Origin: Rhabdobacter roseus
GTDB taxonomy: Bacteria; Bacteroidota; Bacteroidia; Cytophagales; Spirosomataceae
NCBI RefSeq assembly: GCF_014202275.1
Contig: NZ_JACHGF010000009.1
Span: forward strand, 186,001-250,000
Direction: 5' to 3'
Length of the DNA: 64,000 nucleotides
The notes below the pieces were generated by a model. It was not told where the DNA came from, made no database searches, and saw nothing but the letters and a program-made list of their open reading frames with translations. Every line of letters begins with the position of its first letter. The first letter of the stretch is position 1. Position numbers and translations under genes: made by a program. This document shows, one piece after another, positions 36,082 through 44,349 of the stretch.

Positions 36082-37032
36082 ATGAAAAGAAAAACCGGCA
36101 TTCTGCTGACTTTCCTGGCTGTCCTTCTGGCAATGCGCGCCGTCGGTCAGCAGATTTCAAAAGCTGACCTGTTGCTCCTTACTTCCGAATGGAAGGGGGA
36201 ACGCTTTGAAGACGGACGTCCCAAGGTACCTGATCAGTTGCTCGACCGGCTAAAACGGGTCACCCACGAAGAAGCGTGGGCCGTGATGAAAGGGAAAAAT
36301 TACCGGTACCAGTATGCGGAAGGCTGGATGTGCATCAATCCCGACAGCGTACTGGTGGGCAGGGCCGTCACCGCTACCTTTTTCCCCGGAAGGCCGGACA
36401 TCCACCGGATCATTGATAAAAAGGGGCATGAGCAGGATGGGCGCATAAAATCCCAGAATGCCTGGCCGCTGGAGCTGCTGGTAAAGCGTGATGTATATGT
36501 AGTGGATCAGTTTGGGATGCACGAAGACGGCCCTACGATCGGAGATAACCTGGGGAATTCGATTTACGCCAAAACCGGAAACGGCATTGTGTACGATGGG
36601 GCGATTCGGGACATCGCCGGCCTCAAGGAGATCGGCTCGTTTACTTCGTTTTTCAGATCCTATCATCCTTCCCATCACCTCAACAACCCCGAAGGTGTTT
36701 TGAACACCACGTTGGTGGGTATCAACCAGCCCACCCGCATCGGAAAAGTGACCGTCATGCCGGGAGATGCCGTCCTGGGACGCGACGGAGCCGTTTCATT
36801 TATCCCCCCGCATCTGCTGGAGCTGGTGGTGACCACCTCCGAAATCGTAAGACTACGCGATATGTTCGGGCATGAGCGGCTAAAACAACAGAAATATACC
36901 GCCGGTGAAATTGATAACCGCTGGTCCGATGCCATTGAGAAGGACTTTTCCCAATGGCTCAATCAGCACCTGGACGCGCTTCCCGTACCCAAAGAGGCCA
37001 TCAAGAAGTACCTGGAAACACGCACGTGGTAA
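36082..37032 (+). CDS. Exported RraA-family protein
   Basis: 316 residues from the ATG at 36082 (MKRKTGILLTFLAVLLAMRA); a GTG at 36064 is also open. Unusually for the family it has a signal peptide and about 60 extra N-terminal residues. The RraA fold is visible in GRAVTATFFPG, DVYVVDQFGM, GDNLGNSIYAKTGNGIVYDG and AIRDIAGL, the last with the Arg/Asp substrate and metal residues. Family members include metal-dependent 4-hydroxy-2-oxo-acid aldolases. It is 32 bases before an enolase-superfamily dehydratase gene, fitting a sugar-acid pathway. The actual reaction is not established. Confidence 0.85.
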   Translation: MKRKTGILLTFLAVLLAMRAVGQQISKADLLLLTSEWKGERFEDGRPKVPDQLLDRLKRVTHEEAWAVMKGKNYRYQYAEGWMCINPDSVLVGRAVTATFFPGRPDIHRIIDKKGHEQDGRIKSQNAWPLELLVKRDVYVVDQFGMHEDGPTIGDNLGNSIYAKTGNGIVYDGAIRDIAGLKEIGSFTSFFRSYHPSHHLNNPEGVLNTTLVGINQPTRIGKVTVMPGDAVLGRDGAVSFIPPHLLELVVTTSEIVRLRDMFGHERLKQQKYTAGEIDNRWSDAIEKDFSQWLNQHLDALPVPKEAIKKYLETRTW

Positions 37033-37064
37033 GGTATTCTATCAACCTATAACCCTGAAAAGTA

Positions 37065-38348
37065 ATGCAGCCAAACCAATCCCGCCGATCGTTTATCCGA
37101 AAAAGCGCCCTGTTGGGGGCGATGGGTACCACTGCCGCGTCTTCCTTTGGAAGCGGCCTCATAACGGCCCTCGACCGTACCCCAATGGCCTCCAACCCAT
37201 CCGAGCTCCGAATTACGGACATCAAATGCGGATTTATACGAAACGGACACAGCCTTTTTGTTAAAATATACACGAACCAGGACGTCTGGGGCTGCGGGGA
37301 AGGGGTCGATGCAACGCCCGGAACGTACCACCTAGTAAAAATGATGGGAGCGCGGATCAAGGGCAGGAGCCCGCTCAATGTGCACCGACTTTTCGAAGAC
37401 CTGAGACGTGGCGGCTTTTTTGAAGGTGCCCAGTCGGGCATGTACGTCGCCGTTCTGACCGCTATCGAAACGGCCCTGTGGGACTTGACGGGGAAGGCGC
37501 TTGGACTACCCGTTTACCAACTTTTGGGAGGAAAATTCCGCGACAAAATCAGGGTTTATTGTGATACCGCGGCTTACCGTAGCGTCAACCCCACGCCCGA
37601 TGATTTTGCCAAAAGCGCGCAGGATGCCGTTAAGATGGGCTTTACCGCCGTGAAATACGATATCGATCAGCGCAACGATCCCAATAAATACGACTTCTAT
37701 AACTGGACAGCCAGCCCGGGTGAGCTGGAAAGAATGTACAACCAAGTGGCGGCCATCCGGAAGGCGGTAGGTCCTAAAATCGATATCTGCATCGATATGC
37801 ACGGACGTTATGACCTCACTACCGGAAAAAGAGTAGCCAAACTCATGGAACCTCTGAACCTGATGTTTTTGGAAGAGCCCATTCCGGCCGAAAATGCCGA
37901 CGCTTACCGACTGGTCACCGAATCGACCACCACGCCGATTTGCGCCGGAGAAAACCATTACCTGGCTCATGGCTTCCGGCCTCTGCTGGAAAAAGGCGGG
38001 GTAGATATCATTATGCCCGACCTTCAGAAAGCCGGCGGACTAGGCGAAGGCCAGCGGATCGCCAATCTTGCCAACCTGTATTATATTCCTTTTGCCCCCC
38101 ACATGGTAGCTTCTTACCTCGGGGCGATGGCCTCGTGCCACGTCTGCGCATCGGTCCCCAACTTTCTTATCCTGGAATGGCAGATGTACTTTCATGAGGA
38201 TCCCATGTTCAAGGAAATCGTCACCTTCGAAGGGGCAATGGTAGAGAAAGGCTTTATTACACTTTCCGAAAAACCAGGGATCGGGGTCGAAATCAACGAA
38301 GAAGGCATGCGGAAATACGCCACACCAGGCGTTCCTTTTTTTGAGTAA
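37065..38348 (+). CDS. Enolase-superfamily (mandelate racemase/galactonate dehydratase-like) enzyme, Tat-exported
   Basis: 427 residues with a twin-arginine leader (QSRRSFIRKSALLGAMG). The N-terminal capping domain is followed by the modified TIM barrel. Likely metal ligands are Asp in DICIDMHGRYD, Glu in FLEEPIPAENA and Glu in ICAGENHY; the catalytic His is probably in FAPHMVASY. These resemble sugar-acid dehydratases of the galactonate dehydratase type, which remove water from aldonic acids to give 2-keto-3-deoxy acids. Paired with the RraA-family gene. The Tat leader on an enzyme that is normally cytoplasmic is noteworthy. Confidence 0.88.
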   Translation: MQPNQSRRSFIRKSALLGAMGTTAASSFGSGLITALDRTPMASNPSELRITDIKCGFIRNGHSLFVKIYTNQDVWGCGEGVDATPGTYHLVKMMGARIKGRSPLNVHRLFEDLRRGGFFEGAQSGMYVAVLTAIETALWDLTGKALGLPVYQLLGGKFRDKIRVYCDTAAYRSVNPTPDDFAKSAQDAVKMGFTAVKYDIDQRNDPNKYDFYNWTASPGELERMYNQVAAIRKAVGPKIDICIDMHGRYDLTTGKRVAKLMEPLNLMFLEEPIPAENADAYRLVTESTTTPICAGENHYLAHGFRPLLEKGGVDIIMPDLQKAGGLGEGQRIANLANLYYIPFAPHMVASYLGAMASCHVCASVPNFLILEWQMYFHEDPMFKEIVTFEGAMVEKGFITLSEKPGIGVEINEEGMRKYATPGVPFFE

Positions 38349-38578
38349 ATGTGGTTCTCTTCCCTGTCTCTTTATTCGTACTTAAAATCGGTTTTTTCAC
38401 TAGGGGATTATGCTAATCCTCACCTCCTTAATGCCTGGGTTTATTGAAGTAATAACCTATCGAATGGAGGAAATGGACTTTGAAGACAACGGCCCCCCAT
38501 CGGATGTTATCGTTTGTTGGTTATTTTCTAGCGCCATAGGGGCCTTGCACACCTACTCTCCTCTAGGGCTTCAACAAA
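38349..38578. other. Gap with one doubtful small frame
   Basis: A 57-codon frame from the ATG at 38410 (MLILTSLMPGFIEVITYRME) ends at 38583, overlapping the MFS remnant. It matches no family I know and its codon use gives no support. The region probably contains worn-down sequence of a second transporter gene. Confidence 0.3.
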
Positions 38579-38691
38579 GTGATTGATTCTGGGGCGTGCT
38601 GGTGGGCGCCACCTGCTTTGCCATTGGTATCTACTGCATTCTGACCATCGCCGAAACCCACGGACGTGATCTGGATTTTCTGAAAGAGTAG
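38579..38691 (+). pseudogene. 3' remnant of a second MFS transporter gene
   Basis: These 113 bases align to the last 111 bases of the MFS gene (35624-35734) at about 85% identity, with a two-base insertion near 38598 that breaks the frame. After the shift the encoded end is GIYCILTIAETHGRDLDFLK plus E and a stop. Most differences are third-position changes, so it came from a diverged paralogue, not a fresh duplication. It suggests an original RraA - dehydratase - MFS order whose transporter was deleted. Confidence 0.8.
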
Positions 38692-38738
38692 GGGAAGTTT
38701 TAAAAGGCTCTCATAACCATCATGATCCTACAAACTAC

Positions 38739-38794
38739 CTCCCCCGCCACGAATCGTTTTTGACCACGAAAGTCAAAAATACGTGGCGGGAGAG
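38739..38794. terminator. Long hairpin after the MFS remnant
   Basis: CTCCCCCGCCACG (38739-38751) pairs imperfectly with CGTGGCGGGAGAG (38782-38794), and inside it TTTTTGAC (38757-38764) pairs with GTCAAAAA (38772-38779). It is probably the terminator of the lost transporter gene. The remaining bases to 38981 hold GTAC words and a promoter candidate. Confidence 0.6.
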
Positions 38795-38948
38795 CTTTGC
38801 GTGTAAGCCTTCCTTTTGTAAACCAACTACCCCGGCCGGTCCCGCTTCTTCAACCTCCGCACTGGCTCCAAAGTACCTTCCTGCCAAAGGCCCCTCCCCA
38901 AAAAGTACCTTTAGGCAAGTACTCTCTCCCGTTGGGTAAAAACTTTCC

Positions 38949-38956
38949 TACATTTG
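38949..38956 (+). promoter_or_regulatory. Possible -7 element before the unit 3 sigma gene
   Basis: TACATTTG matches TAnnTTTG and lies 25 bases before the sigma start codon. The nearest TTG upstream (38932) is only 14 bases away, shorter than the usual spacing, so confidence is low. Confidence 0.35.
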
Positions 38957-38981
38957 CTTTGCTTAAGATAACTTCAAGCCA

Positions 38982-39581
38982 ATGGCAGCAAGGCCCCTTT
39001 CGGATACCGACCAAACGCTATGGCATCGCCTCCGCCAGGGCGATGAAGGGGCTTTTACGGAGCTGGCCGAGCACCATTACCGCAAGCTGCTCAACTACGG
39101 GCGCAAATTTAGCGCCAATCAACCCCTGCTGGAAGACGCCCTCCAGGAGCTCCTCGTGAACCTCTGGCTCCGCCGGGAGCACCTGGGCGACCCGCCGTCG
39201 GTGCGCCTGTACTTACTTAAGGCGTACCGCCACCAGCTATTCAAGGCCATCAAGCAAGACCCCTTCCGCAGCTCCGACGACCTCTCGGCTTCCGACGAAC
39301 CCCTCGAATTTTCCATCGAAGATACCTTCATCCGTAACGAGAAAAACCAGGACCTACAGGAGCGCCTCTACCACCTCATCAACGAGCTGCCGGAGCGGCA
39401 AAAGGAAATGATCTACCTGCGCTTCTACCAGGGGCTTTCGGTGGAGGAAATCGCACAGTTGCTCGACCTCAAGCCGCAGTCGGTGAGCAACGCCCTCCAG
39501 CGGGCCCTGGCCAACCTCCGCGACAAATGGCCGCACTCGTTGCTGGCGCTTCTCTTCCTGCTAGGGTGGAGCCTGGGGTAG
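38982..39581 (+). CDS. ECF RNA polymerase sigma factor (unit 3)
   Basis: 199 residues: region 2 with LRQGDEGAFTELAEHHYRKL and EDALQELLVNLWLRREHLGD, region 4 with LPERQKEMIYLRFYQGLSVE then EIAQLLDLKPQSVSNALQRA. It precedes the FecR gene by about 100 bases. It should activate the third SusCD locus. Its upstream region follows directly on the transporter remnant. Confidence 0.93.
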   Translation: MAARPLSDTDQTLWHRLRQGDEGAFTELAEHHYRKLLNYGRKFSANQPLLEDALQELLVNLWLRREHLGDPPSVRLYLLKAYRHQLFKAIKQDPFRSSDDLSASDEPLEFSIEDTFIRNEKNQDLQERLYHLINELPERQKEMIYLRFYQGLSVEEIAQLLDLKPQSVSNALQRALANLRDKWPHSLLALLFLLGWSLG

Positions 39582-39683
39582 TTTCTTTTACTTTTTTCAA
39601 AAAAAATTGTCTTTAAGTGAGTATCCGTACGGAGAAATGGGATAATACTAGCAGAAAGTATTTACAATTTGCTCTCCGGTGCT

Positions 39684-40796
39684 ATGGACAAGGCTCACCT
39701 TGTAGAAGAACTTCTTGACAATCCGCGGTTTGTGGAATGGGTAACTAAAAAAAACCACCACGACGACGCCTACTGGGAAGCCTGGACCCGCCACGACCCC
39801 GCTCGCACCGAAGCGCTAGAGCGGGCCAGGTACCTGCTCCTGACGTTGCAGGGGGAACTCCCCATTCTGACCGACCAGCAAGTAAAGCAGCGCGTACAGG
39901 CCGCCCTGCGGCGCGCCCAGGCCCAAGAAACAAACCTCCGACCTATATCCACACCTACTCCCTCCCCCTTTTACCGCAGCCGCTGGCTAGCCGCCGCCAG
40001 CGTGGTAGTACTGCTCGGCTTGGGCTGGCTCATCTACCGGACCACCAACGCGTCAGACGCCCAGGTGCTTTACCAGGCCCAGACGCAGGAGGTAGTTCAG
40101 AAGGGCCTTCAGCTCGTAGAAGTAGTCAACGAAGGTACCTCGCCCAAGTCCGTGGCGCTGCCCGATGGTAGTTCCGCCCTGCTTTCACCCCGTAGCCGCC
40201 TGAGCTTTCCGCATGAATTTGAGCCCAACCAGCGGCAGGTTTTTCTGGAAGGAGAAGCGTTTTTTGAAGTTACCAAAAACGCGGATCGGCCCTTTCGGGT
40301 GCAAGCCAGTGAGCTTACGACGGAGGTACTTGGTACGAGTTTCACGGTGCGGGCCTACGCTAAAGACGCCGATTTTAAGGTGGTAGTCAAAACGGGGAAA
40401 GTATTTGTTTTTTCCCAATCAAAAACCACCGAAGTACCCACCAGCCGCGAAGTGGAAGGCCTGCTGCTTACGCCCAACCAGCAGGCACTCTTCGACCGCA
40501 GGCAGATCCGGCTGAGCCGGTCGCTGGTAGAAGAGCCAGAAGTAGTGGTGCCGCCTACGGTCAATCAAACGTTTACGTACCGGGGTACCCCCGTCAAAGA
40601 GGTGTTTGAGGCGCTGGAGAAAGCCTATGGCGTGGAGATTATCTACGACGAAGAAGTCCTGGCGGCCTGCACGATCACGGCGGAGCTGGGGGAAGAACCG
40701 CTCTTTAAAAAGCTGGACTGGATCTGTACCATTCTGGAGGCGACCTACCAGCTGCGGGACGGGAAGATCATCGTGGTGGGTAAGCCCTGTAACTAA
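39684..40796 (+). CDS. FecR-family anti-sigma factor (unit 3)
   Basis: 370 residues from the ATG at 39684 (MDKAHLVEELLDNPRFVEWV); a TTG at 39669 is in frame but unnecessary. One membrane segment (YRSRWLAAASVVVLLGLGWLIY), the FecR domain (SVALPDGSSALLSPRSRL, QVFLEGEAFFEV, VLGTSFTV) and DUF4974 (VKEVFEALEKAYGVEIIYDE, CTITAEL). It couples the third SusC to the sigma factor just upstream. Strongly similar in design to the unit 2 FecR. Confidence 0.92.
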   Translation: MDKAHLVEELLDNPRFVEWVTKKNHHDDAYWEAWTRHDPARTEALERARYLLLTLQGELPILTDQQVKQRVQAALRRAQAQETNLRPISTPTPSPFYRSRWLAAASVVVLLGLGWLIYRTTNASDAQVLYQAQTQEVVQKGLQLVEVVNEGTSPKSVALPDGSSALLSPRSRLSFPHEFEPNQRQVFLEGEAFFEVTKNADRPFRVQASELTTEVLGTSFTVRAYAKDADFKVVVKTGKVFVFSQSKTTEVPTSREVEGLLLTPNQQALFDRRQIRLSRSLVEEPEVVVPPTVNQTFTYRGTPVKEVFEALEKAYGVEIIYDEEVLAACTITAELGEEPLFKKLDWICTILEATYQLRDGKIIVVGKPCN

Positions 40797-40860
40797 TCTT
40801 TTTCACCCTAAAACCAAGTACCTATGTAGCACAAGTACCCGTTTTTCTTTCAAACAAAAA

Positions 40861-40888
40861 AGTGAACGATGCGCCCACACCGTTCACT
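40861..40888 (+). other. Hairpin with TGCG-N3-ACAC apex between FecR and SusC (unit 3)
   Basis: AGTGAACG (40861-40868) and CGTTCACT (40881-40888) form a perfect 8-bp stem over ATGCGCCCACAC, preceded by a run of A. Position, flanking A-run and apex resemble the hairpin at 28771-28798 in unit 2. It may be a shared RNA element of susC leaders. Confidence 0.5.
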
Positions 40889-40896
40889 GATTCACT

Positions 40897-40952
40897 CCCA
40901 GCCAGGTAGTTTGGTCGACTCCTCCCCCGACGGGGAAGGCTGGGCTTTTTTT
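40897..40952 (+). terminator. Terminator upstream of SusC (unit 3)
   Basis: CCCAGCC (40897-40903) pairs with GGCTGGG (40938-40944), an inner CCCCGACGGGG adds a second stem, and CTTTTTTT follows. It ends 35 bases before the susC ATG, so susC must have its own promoter very close by or be controlled by attenuation. Confidence 0.75.
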
Positions 40953-40987
40953 GCCGATTCCTTTCAAACCGTCAAACAAACAAATCT

Positions 40988-43900
40988 ATGAAAAAAACAC
41001 TATTGTCGCACGCTCTGGCAATAAAAATCATGAAAAACAGCCTAGTACAACTGATGATCATGGCCGTATTTGCCGGCTTAGGCTACGCCCACAACGGGCG
41101 CGCGCAGGAGCTGCTCAACCAGCGCGTCACGGTGCAGGTGCAGAACCAGAAAATAGAAATGGCGCTGGACCTGATTGCCAAACAAACGGGAACGCGCTTT
41201 ATGTACAGCCCGGAGCTCATCAAGGCCCAACGGAAAATCAGCTACGAAGCCCAAAATAAAAAGCTGGAAACGGTACTTGATGAACTCCTCAAGCCCATCC
41301 AGATTGGCTACGAAGTATCAGGCTCGCAGATTCTGCTCAAACGCCTGGCCCCTCAGTCGTCGCTGCTCCGCCGGGTCGAAGATGAAATCCATAACCTCCA
41401 CCTGGACCTGCGGGTATCGGGTACCGTTACCGACGAAACCGGCAATGGCCTACCGGGTGTGAGCGTGGTGCTGAAAGGTACCCAGCGCGGCACAACTACC
41501 AATCCGGAGGGGAAATTTCAATTAGAGGTGCCTGACAACAGCGCCGTGCTGGTGTTCAGCTTTGTGGGGTACATTACGCAGGAAATCACCGTGGGGGCAC
41601 GAAGTAATTTATCCGTTTCGCTGGCCCCCGAAGACCAAACCCTGAATGAGGTCGTGGTGGTAGGCTATGGTATCCAGAAGAAAGTAAACCTCACGGGTTC
41701 CGTGGCGTCGGTGTCGTCGGATGAGCTCATCAAGCGTCCGGTGGGACAAACTACCGCCGCCCTGCAAGGCATGGTACCGGGGCTTACGATCACGCAGCGG
41801 TCGGGCCAGCCCGGAAAAGACGGCGGTAACATCCGGATCCGGGGCATAGGTACCCTCAGCGACGCCAATCCGCTGGTGATCCTGGACGGGGTAGAATCCA
41901 GCCTCAACAACATTGACCCCAACGAGATTGAAAGTATTTCGGTACTGAAAGACGCTGCTTCGGCGGCCATCTACGGCTCCCGGGCCGCCAACGGCGTGAT
42001 CCTGATCACCACCAAGCGCGCCAACGACAAAGGATTTAGCCTGAATTACAATACGTACTTCGGGGTACAGTCGCCCACCAACATGCCCACCATCGTGGGG
42101 GCGCTTGACCACATGGAGATGATCAACGAAGCCTACACCAACGTGGGCCGCAGCCCGCTGTACACGCAGGCGTTCATCGACGAGTACCGCACCCAGGGCT
42201 CCACCAATCCCGACCGCTACCCCAACACCGACTGGCAGAAGCTCACGCTCCGCAACAACAGCCTCATGCAAAGCCACTATGTGGGGCTCAACGCCGGCAA
42301 TGAACGCATCAAGGTACTGGGCTCGTTCAGCTACCTGAACCAGGACGGGATTATTCCGAACACGAACTTCAAGCGGTACAACGTCCGGATCAACTCCGAC
42401 ATCAAGCTGAACGAGAAATTCAGTACTTCGATGGACCTCTTTCTGCGCCGCACCGACCTCACGGAGCCTTCGGCGGGTACCGGCTACGTATTTCACTGGA
42501 TGCGCCGCATCCCGGCTAACCAGGCGGGGGTACTTTCGACGGGGCAATACGGCGAAGGCTGGAACGGCGACCACCCCCTGGCCCGCGCCCAGGACGGCGG
42601 CCTGAACCTGGAGTCGGCCCTGAGTGCCATCATGAACTTGAACCTGCGGTACAGCCCTACCAAATGGCTCACCGCCAACCTGATCTACGCGCCTAAGTTC
42701 AACGAGCCGCACAACAAGTCGTTTTCCAACATTACCCGAACCTACCGCTGGGACGGCACCCCTAGCTTTGCCATTCCGGGCCGCAACTCACTCACCGAGC
42801 AGTTTACCCGCAGCTGGTACAACAACCTCCGCGCCACGGTTACCTTCGACAAACTGCTCGCCAACAGCCACCAGCTCACGGTGCTGGCGGGTTTTCAGCA
42901 GGAAGATCAGCGCGACAACTGGATCTCGGCCTACCGGGAGGTATTCATCCTGCCCGACTACCAGGAAATCAACTCCGGTAACCGCGAAAACGAGCGCACC
43001 GGCGGCTCGGCTTCGCACTGGGCCCTGCAGTCGTTCTTCGGGCGCTTGAACTACAACTACAAGGAAAAGTACCTCTTTGAAGCCAATGCCCGCTACGACG
43101 GCTCCTCCCGCTTTGCGCAGGGCAACAAGTACGCGCTCTTCCCGTCGGTATCGGCGGGCTGGCGTATTTCGCAGGAGTCGTTCATGAACAGCGTAGCCAA
43201 CGTCGTGACCGACCTGAAGATCCGGGCCTCCTGGGGCCGCCTGGGCAACCAGAACATCGGACTTTATCCGTTCTCGGCCTTCATTGGCATTGGCAACAGC
43301 AACTACGTCTTCGGCGACCAGATCCAAACGGGCGCTTCGCTCAACGCCATGGCCAACCCCGAGATTCAGTGGGAAACCACGACCGTCTCCGACCTGGGAC
43401 TGGACCTGAACCTGTGGTCGAAGCTGACGGTAACGGCCGACTACTACCACCGCAAAACGACGGGTATTCTGCTGCAGCTGGATATACCCACCATGCTGGG
43501 CCTGACGGCTCCCTACCAAAACGCCGGGGTGGTGGAAAACAAAGGCTGGGAGCTGGCCCTCAACTACCGCGACCGCGTGGGTGACCTCAGCTACGGCGTG
43601 ACGGTCAACCTCTCCGACGTCAAGAACAAGGTACTTGACATGCGCGGCATCCAGCGCAGCGGCCGCCAGGTGAGCCGCGAGGGCCACGCCATCGACTCCT
43701 TCTTTGGCTACGAAGCCATCGGCCTTTTCCAAAGTGCCGACGAGGTCGCGTCCAGTCCGAAGCAGTTTGGTACCGTAGCGCCGGGCGACATCAAGTACCG
43801 CGACGTCAACGGTGATAACGTCATCAACAACCAGGATCAGGTGATCATTGGCAGCCCCATTCCGCGCTATACCTACAGTACCAACTTCGACCTGGGCTAC

Positions 43901-44329
43901 AAGGGCTTTGATCTGTCGGTGTTCTTTCAGGGCGTAGGCAAGGCCGACGGCTTCCTGTTTGGGCAGGGCATCATGCCGTTTTACCTGGGTGGTACCGTGC
44001 AGGAGCAACACAAGGATCGTTGGACGCCCAATAACCCCGACGCCACCTTCCCGCGCTTTGCGTTCAATGAGATCAACAACGAGCAAAACTCCGACTTCTG
44101 GATGAAGAGCGCCGCCTACCTACGGCTCAAAAACGTACAGCTCAGCTATACCATACCGGGTACTTTACTAAAGAAGTACATCCAGCGCGCCCGGATCTAT
44201 GTCAGCGGCCAGAACCTACTCACCTTCGATAACTTCTGGCAGGGCTACGACGTGGAAGCACCCGTGAGCGACGGCGGCTGGTACCCGCAAATGAAAGTGT
44301 ACTCTCTTGGCTTAGATCTGAAATTCTGA
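40988..44329 (+). CDS. SusC/RagA-family TonB-linked outer-membrane transporter with STN domain (unit 3)
   Basis: 1113 residues. Signal peptide to GRAQ; STN domain (QKIEMALDLIAKQTGTRFMY); carboxypeptidase-regulatory-like domain ([28 protein letters not shown]); TonB-box-like NEVVVVGYG; plug with ANGVILITTKRA; large barrel ending LGLDLKF. It imports a glycan fragment with the SusD encoded 20 bases later. The STN domain ties expression to the FecR/sigma pair upstream. The substrate is unknown; GH97 and sulfatase genes downstream suggest a galactose- or glucose-containing, possibly sulfated, glycan. Confidence 0.95.
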   Translation: MKKTLLSHALAIKIMKNSLVQLMIMAVFAGLGYAHNGRAQELLNQRVTVQVQNQKIEMALDLIAKQTGTRFMYSPELIKAQRKISYEAQNKKLETVLDELLKPIQIGYEVSGSQILLKRLAPQSSLLRRVEDEIHNLHLDLRVSGTVTDETGNGLPGVSVVLKGTQRGTTTNPEGKFQLEVPDNSAVLVFSFVGYITQEITVGARSNLSVSLAPEDQTLNEVVVVGYGIQKKVNLTGSVASVSSDELIKRPVGQTTAALQGMVPGLTITQRSGQPGKDGGNIRIRGIGTLSDANPLVILDGVESSLNNIDPNEIESISVLKDAASAAIYGSRAANGVILITTKRANDKGFSLNYNTYFGVQSPTNMPTIVGALDHMEMINEAYTNVGRSPLYTQAFIDEYRTQGSTNPDRYPNTDWQKLTLRNNSLMQSHYVGLNAGNERIKVLGSFSYLNQDGIIPNTNFKRYNVRINSDIKLNEKFSTSMDLFLRRTDLTEPSAGTGYVFHWMRRIPANQAGVLSTGQYGEGWNGDHPLARAQDGGLNLESALSAIMNLNLRYSPTKWLTANLIYAPKFNEPHNKSFSNITRTYRWDGTPSFAIPGRNSLTEQFTRSWYNNLRATVTFDKLLANSHQLTVLAGFQQEDQRDNWISAYREVFILPDYQEINSGNRENERTGGSASHWALQSFFGRLNYNYKEKYLFEANARYDGSSRFAQGNKYALFPSVSAGWRISQESFMNSVANVVTDLKIRASWGRLGNQNIGLYPFSAFIGIGNSNYVFGDQIQTGASLNAMANPEIQWETTTVSDLGLDLNLWSKLTVTADYYHRKTTGILLQLDIPTMLGLTAPYQNAGVVENKGWELALNYRDRVGDLSYGVTVNLSDVKNKVLDMRGIQRSGRQVSREGHAIDSFFGYEAIGLFQSADEVASSPKQFGTVAPGDIKYRDVNGDNVINNQDQVIIGSPIPRYTYSTNFDLGYKGFDLSVFFQGVGKADGFLFGQGIMPFYLGGTVQEQHKDRWTPNNPDATFPRFAFNEINNEQNSDFWMKSAAYLRLKNVQLSYTIPGTLLKKYIQRARIYVSGQNLLTFDNFWQGYDVEAPVSDGGWYPQMKVYSLGLDLKF

Positions 44330-44349
44330 CCCTTCATAACCTATTATAT

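Noticed and set aside
42788-44086. 432-residue minus-strand open frame inside the third SusC gene
   Set aside because: Antisense to conserved barrel sequence, no recognisable domain.
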